From the NCBI RefSeq assembly GCF_001687545.1, contig NZ_CP016545.1, forward strand, positions 1,163,001 to 1,227,000: 64,000 nucleotides of DNA, in the 5' to 3' direction. Shown piece after piece: positions 60,745 to 64,000 of the stretch. A model generated the notes under the pieces. That model was not told the DNA's origin. It saw only the letters and a list, made by a program, of their open reading frames with translations, and made no database searches. A program made the translations under genes and the position numbers. Each line of letters starts with the position of its first letter. Position 1 is the stretch's first letter. Source of the stretch: Paraurantiacibacter namhicola (GTDB lineage: Bacteria; Pseudomonadota; Alphaproteobacteria; Sphingomonadales; Sphingomonadaceae).

Positions 60745-61866
60745 ATGCGCATCGCGGTACTGAAGGAAACGGCTGCGGGCGAACGCCGCGTGGCCCTGAC
60801 CCCCGAAACAGCAAAGAAATTCATCGCGCTGGGCGCGGATGTCGCCGTGGAAAGCGGCGCCGGCGAAGGCGCCTCCATCTCCGATGCGGATTACGAGGCG
60901 GCTGGCGCTTCGGTCGCCAGCGCCCCTGCCGTGGTGAAGGACGCCGATATCGTGATGGGCGTGCGTGCGCCCGATCCGGCCAGCCTTTCCGGCGCGAGCA
61001 AGGGCGCGATGGTCGCGGCCATGTTCGATCCCTTCGGCCAGCGCGATCTGGTGGATGGTTATGCCAAGGCCGGGCTGGAAGCGCTTTCCATGGAATTCAT
61101 GCCGCGCATCACCCGCGCGCAGAGCATGGACGTCCTTTCCAGCCAGTCCAACCTGTCGGGTTACAAGGCGGTGCTGGCTGCGGCGAACACCTACGGCCGC
61201 GCTTTTCCGATGATGATGACGGCGGCGGGCACGATCAGCCCGGCAAAGGTCTTCGTGATGGGCGTGGGCGTGGCGGGCCTGCAGGCTATCGCCACGGCGA
61301 AGCGGCTGGGCGCGCAGGTTAGTGCGACGGACGTACGCTCCGCCACCAAGGAACAGATAAAGTCGCTGGGCGCAAAACCGATCTTCGTTGAGAATGTCGC
61401 GGGGATCGAGGGTGAGGGCAGCGGCGGCTATGCTACCGAAATGTCGGAAGAATACCAGAAGGCGCAGGCCGAACTGGTGAGCGAGCACATCGCCAAGCAG
61501 GACATTGTGATCACCACGGCGCTGATCCCGGGGCGGCCCGCACCGCGCCTGATTTCCGACGCGCAGATTGCCAGTATGAAGACCGGCAGCGTCATCTATG
61601 ACCTTGCCGTGGTGCAGGGCGGCAATGTGGAGGGCGCCCAGGCCGATACGCCGGTCGTGAAGCACGGCGTCACGATCATGGGATACTCCAACACGGCGGG
61701 CGAACTCGCTCCCGATGCCAGCGCGCTCTATTCGCGCAATCTCTACAACTTCCTCTCCGCCTTCTGGGACAAGGAGCAGGGCAAGCCCATCCTCGACGAG
61801 GAGATCGGCGATGCCGTGCGCCTGACACAGGGCGGCAAGGTCGTGAACGAAAGGCTGAATGCATGA
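60745..61866 (+). CDS. pntA1: NAD(P) transhydrogenase subunit alpha, part 1
   Basis: The 373-residue protein is domain I (NAD-binding) of the proton-translocating transhydrogenase. It has MRIAVLKETAAGERRVALTPETAKK, SSQSNLSGYKAVLAAA, AGTISPAKVFVMGVGVAGLQAIATAKRLGA (NAD loop), VITTALIPGRPAPRLI and GAKPIFVENV. It couples NADH oxidation to NADP+ reduction driven by protons. pntA is split here, with the membrane part encoded 0.5 kb downstream. Its stop overlaps the lipoprotein gene's ATG (ATGA). Confidence 0.97.
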   Translation: MRIAVLKETAAGERRVALTPETAKKFIALGADVAVESGAGEGASISDADYEAAGASVASAPAVVKDADIVMGVRAPDPASLSGASKGAMVAAMFDPFGQRDLVDGYAKAGLEALSMEFMPRITRAQSMDVLSSQSNLSGYKAVLAAANTYGRAFPMMMTAAGTISPAKVFVMGVGVAGLQAIATAKRLGAQVSATDVRSATKEQIKSLGAKPIFVENVAGIEGEGSGGYATEMSEEYQKAQAELVSEHIAKQDIVITTALIPGRPAPRLISDAQIASMKTGSVIYDLAVVQGGNVEGAQADTPVVKHGVTIMGYSNTAGELAPDASALYSRNLYNFLSAFWDKEQGKPILDEEIGDAVRLTQGGKVVNERLNA

Positions 61867-62276
61867 AGTGCGTGATTGTAATGGCAGGCCTGTGCGCGGC
61901 CCTGGCAGCGTGCAATTCCTCCGATGGCGCGGGCTATACCGCCATGCAGGCGCAGGAAGGCGCGGCCATGCGCTTCGAGGCGCGCGACGTGGTCGGCATG
62001 CTGAACCCCGTTTGCCCCTACACCACCGACCCCGCTCAGCAGGCGCGGTATGAAGAGCCCAAGGCGCGGTACGAGGCGGTGAAGGAATGGGTCGATGGCA
62101 AGCCGCTGGCGACCGATCTTGCTGCGGTGGAAGCGGACTATGCCTATTACTGGACGATCAACCAGGCGACGTGCGGTAGCCCCGACACGCCGGAAACGAT
62201 CGCAGAGCTCGATCGCAACATGCAGGTGCTGGACCAGCGCCTGACGCGGATGGAAGAGCTTGCCGGAATGATGTGA
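61863..62276 (+). CDS. small lipoprotein inserted in the pnt operon
   Basis: The 137-residue protein has a lipoprotein signal MKCVIVMAGLCAALAAC (lipobox ALAAC) and three cysteines in total beyond the start region, with a helical mature part (AARYEEPKARYEAVKEWVDG and NRNMQVLDQRLTRMEEL style segments). It is coupled to pntA1 by ATGA overlap and sits between the two halves of pntA. No family is recognised. It may be an envelope protein that shares the operon and need not be part of the transhydrogenase. Confidence 0.75.
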   Translation: MKCVIVMAGLCAALAACNSSDGAGYTAMQAQEGAAMRFEARDVVGMLNPVCPYTTDPAQQARYEEPKARYEAVKEWVDGKPLATDLAAVEADYAYYWTINQATCGSPDTPETIAELDRNMQVLDQRLTRMEELAGMM

Positions 62277-62336
62277 TTTGGCCGCCTGCGCTGGCCCGAT
62301 ACCGGGCATCAGGCGCGGGCCGGGGAGGGACGAGAC

Positions 62337-62621
62337 TTGGACTTTATCAGTATCCTGTCGATATTCGTACTGGCGTGTTTCGTCGGCTATTACGTGGTCT
62401 GGTCGGTAACGCCCGCCTTGCACACGCCGCTGATGGCGGTGACCAACGCAATCTCCTCCGTCATCATCGTGGGCGCGCTGATTGCCGCTGCGGCCGCGGG
62501 TAGCCCGGTCGCCAAGTGGCTGGGCCTGGCCGGCGTGGTGCTGGCGAGCGTGAACATCTTTGGCGGCTTCGCCGTCACGGAGCGGATGCTGGCGATGTAC
62601 AAGAAGAAGGAGAAGAAGTGA
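62337..62621 (+). CDS. pntA2: NAD(P) transhydrogenase subunit alpha, part 2 (TTG start)
   Basis: The 94-residue membrane protein starts at a TTG with GGAGGG seven bases upstream. It has three membrane helices (DFISILSIFVLACFVGYYVVWSVTPALHTPLMAVTNAISSVIIVG is the start, in pieces: ILSIFVLACFVGYYV, ISSVIIVGALIAAA and WLGLAGVVLASVNIFGGF). The PALHTPLMAVTNAIS block is the family signature of the first membrane part of the transhydrogenase. Its stop overlaps the ATG of pntB by one base. Confidence 0.95.
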   Translation: MDFISILSIFVLACFVGYYVVWSVTPALHTPLMAVTNAISSVIIVGALIAAAAAGSPVAKWLGLAGVVLASVNIFGGFAVTERMLAMYKKKEKK

Positions 62622-64000
62622 TGGGTCGCTTCCTCTCCGTCGCACTCGCGGCATCCCTGTTCACCTCCCCCGCATATGCATCGGGCGGCAGCACTGGCAC
62701 GAACCCCTGGGTCGCGCTGGCTTACCTGATCGCAGGCGTCTGCTTCATCCTGGCGCTGCGCGGATTGTCCAACCCGGCCACCAGCCGCAAGGGCAACCGT
62801 TACGGCATGGCCGGCATGCTGATTGCCGTTGTCACTACGCTGGTGACGCACAGCATAGCCAGCCTGCCGGAAATCCTTGCCGCCATCGCCATTGGCGGGG
62901 CCATCGGCTTCGTCATCGCGCGGCGCATCGCCATGACTGCGATGCCGCAGCTGGTCGCCGCCTTCCACTCCCTGGTCGGCCTGGCTGCCGTGCTGGTTGC
63001 GGGCGCGGCTTATGCCAATCCGGGCGCGTTCGACCTGCTGGTGAATGTGCCGGGCACGGAAGGCTGGCCTGCCGAGCGCTTCATGATCGACCCGGTCAGC
63101 CGGATCGAGATGGCACTGGGCGCGGCAATCGGCGCGATCACATTCTCCGGTTCCGTCATCGCTTTTGCGAAACTCAACGGCAACATGTCCGGCGCGCCGA
63201 TCATCCTGCCCGCGCGGCACTGGATCAACCTGGGCACGCTGGCGGCCATCATCGGCCTTTCGGTCTGGTTCGCCTTCTTCATCACCACGCCGCTGCCGGG
63301 CTGGCTGTTCCCGACTATCATCCTGCTGGCCTTCATCATCGGCTTCCTGCTGATCATCCCGATTGGCGGGGCGGACATGCCGGTGGTGGTCAGCATGCTG
63401 AATTCCTATTCCGGCTGGGCGGCTGCCGCGATGGGCTTCACGCTGGGCAATACGGCGATGATCATCACCGGTGCGCTGGTTGGCGCATCGGGCGCCATCC
63501 TGTCCTACATCATGTGCCGGGCCATGAACCGCAGCTTCATCAGCGTGATCGCCGGCGGCTTCGGCGCGGCCGATACGGGCGGCGACGGGGAGGCGCGCGA
63601 GCAGCGCCCCTACAAGCAGGGCAGCGCGGACGATGCGGCCTTCATGCTGCAGCAGGCCGAAAAGGTCATCATCATCCCCGGTTACGGCATGGCCGTGGCG
63701 CAGGCGCAGCACGCGCTGCGCGAAATGGGCGATGTGCTGAAGGAGAAGGGCGTGGAGGTGAAATATGCCATCCACCCCGTCGCAGGCCGCATGCCGGGCC
63801 ACATGAACGTGCTGCTGGCCGAGGCCAACGTCCCCTATGACGAGGTGTTCGAGCTGGAGGACATCAACAGCGAATTTGCCCAGGCGGACGTCGCCTTCAT
63901 CATCGGCGCGAACGACGTGGTGAACCCGGCGGCCAAGACCGACAAGTCATCGCCCATCTACGGCATGCCCGTGTTCGAGGTGGACAAGGCCAAGCAGGTC
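62621..64000 (+). CDS. pntB: NAD(P) transhydrogenase subunit beta (3' end cut by window edge)
   Basis: About 460 residues are visible. It begins MGRFLSVALAASLFTSPAYA, a front stretch that looks like a signal-anchor, then membrane helices with LRGLSNPATSRKGNRYGMAGM, PQLVAAFHSLVGLAAVLV, GSVIAFAKLNGNMSGAPI and GGADMPVVVSMLNSYSGWAAAAMG. The NADP-binding domain III starts at VIIIPGYGMAVAQAQHALREM and continues VKYAIHPVAGRMPGHMNVLLAEANVPYDEV and IIGANDVVNPAAKTD. It forms the proton channel and the NADP site. Its ATG overlaps the pntA2 stop (TGATG). Confidence 0.97.
   Translation, partial: MGRFLSVALAASLFTSPAYASGGSTGTNPWVALAYLIAGVCFILALRGLSNPATSRKGNRYGMAGMLIAVVTTLVTHSIASLPEILAAIAIGGAIGFVIARRIAMTAMPQLVAAFHSLVGLAAVLVAGAAYANPGAFDLLVNVPGTEGWPAERFMIDPVSRIEMALGAAIGAITFSGSVIAFAKLNGNMSGAPIILPARHWINLGTLAAIIGLSVWFAFFITTPLPGWLFPTIILLAFIIGFLLIIPIGGADMPVVVSMLNSYSGWAAAAMGFTLGNTAMIITGALVGASGAILSYIMCRAMNRSFISVIAGGFGAADTGGDGEAREQRPYKQGSADDAAFMLQQAEKVIIIPGYGMAVAQAQHALREMGDVLKEKGVEVKYAIHPVAGRMPGHMNVLLAEANVPYDEVFELEDINSEFAQADVAFIIGANDVVNPAAKTDKSSPIYGMPVFEVDKAKQV

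Noticed and set aside
60745-62621. Split pntA as a frameshift
   Set aside because: The halves have separate starts, a ribosome site and an intervening gene. Split alpha subunits are normal in this group.

Overview
The window is a contiguous stretch of high-GC alphaproteobacterial chromosome, most likely from the order Sphingomonadales (Erythrobacteraceae or Sphingomonadaceae). The call rests on gene content and arrangement: a short-form HisG, the ChvI-ChvG-HprK-RapZ-EIIA-HPr block beside ATP-type pckA, a CcrM-type GANTC methyltransferase, an aa3-type oxidase subunit IV mini-protein, a pntA split in two, and the DUF1285-Nudix-CCA operon. Coding density is very high. I see no rRNA, tRNA, CRISPR array, prophage, transposase or plasmid functions, so this is core chromosome and not an island.

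Layout. 1-8.6 kb: hisG-hisD (hisD runs off the left edge), a DUF2332 protein, then epoxide-hydrolase-like, FKBP, pirin, GST and BolA genes, a zinc-motif J-domain protein, DUF1428 and cobS. 8.6-16.5 kb: a membrane GGDEF-EAL protein, a bifunctional penicillin-binding protein, truA, fmt, recR and def, with two paired-hairpin intergenic repeats. 16.5-22.1 kb: a membrane protein with a spermidine-synthase-like domain, a Cys-rich copper-storage-like protein, rmuC with a lipoprotein, and a SpoU methyltransferase. 22.1-28.4 kb: the regulatory PTS/ChvGI block, divergent from pckA, which has a clear sigma70-type promoter. 28.4-38.3 kb: mixed accessory genes, including a DUF937 pair, a cNMP/thioredoxin-reductase-like fusion, a GH16 glycosidase lipoprotein behind a perfect 18-bp palindrome, a DUF885 protein whose start codon lies in a strong hairpin, and a TonB protein. 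38.4-43.7 kb: two tandem cysteine desulfurases plus a 2Fe-2S ferredoxin, a GDSL autotransporter with a TTG start, and an outer-membrane barrel protein followed by a good terminator. 43.7-55.6 kb: a PfpI/DJ-1 protein, parC, a hybrid histidine kinase, the cca-Nudix-DUF1285 operon, GNAT, a PQQ-type sugar dehydrogenase, rnhB, nhaA and a cation exchanger. 55.6-64 kb: ccrM with a cluster of GANTC and CtrA-like sites in its leader, folP, an SDR, an NtrC-like regulator with an altered GAFTGA loop, the oxidase subunit IV peptide, and the pnt operon (pntB runs off the right edge).

How it works together. Three regulatory systems dominate: PTS/HprK/RapZ plus ChvGI, next to the gluconeogenic gene pckA; cyclic-di-GMP turnover and a hybrid kinase; and cell-cycle methylation. 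Many genes are translationally coupled by ATGA or TGATG overlaps. Three convergent pairs share or abut stop codons, leaving no room for a terminator between them.

I found no clearly unprecedented multi-gene system. The most noteworthy items are the ccrM leader, the GAFPGA regulator, the start-codon hairpin at 36071-36100, the GH16 palindrome, the cNMP/TrxR-like fusion lacking CxxC, and the paired inverted hairpin elements.
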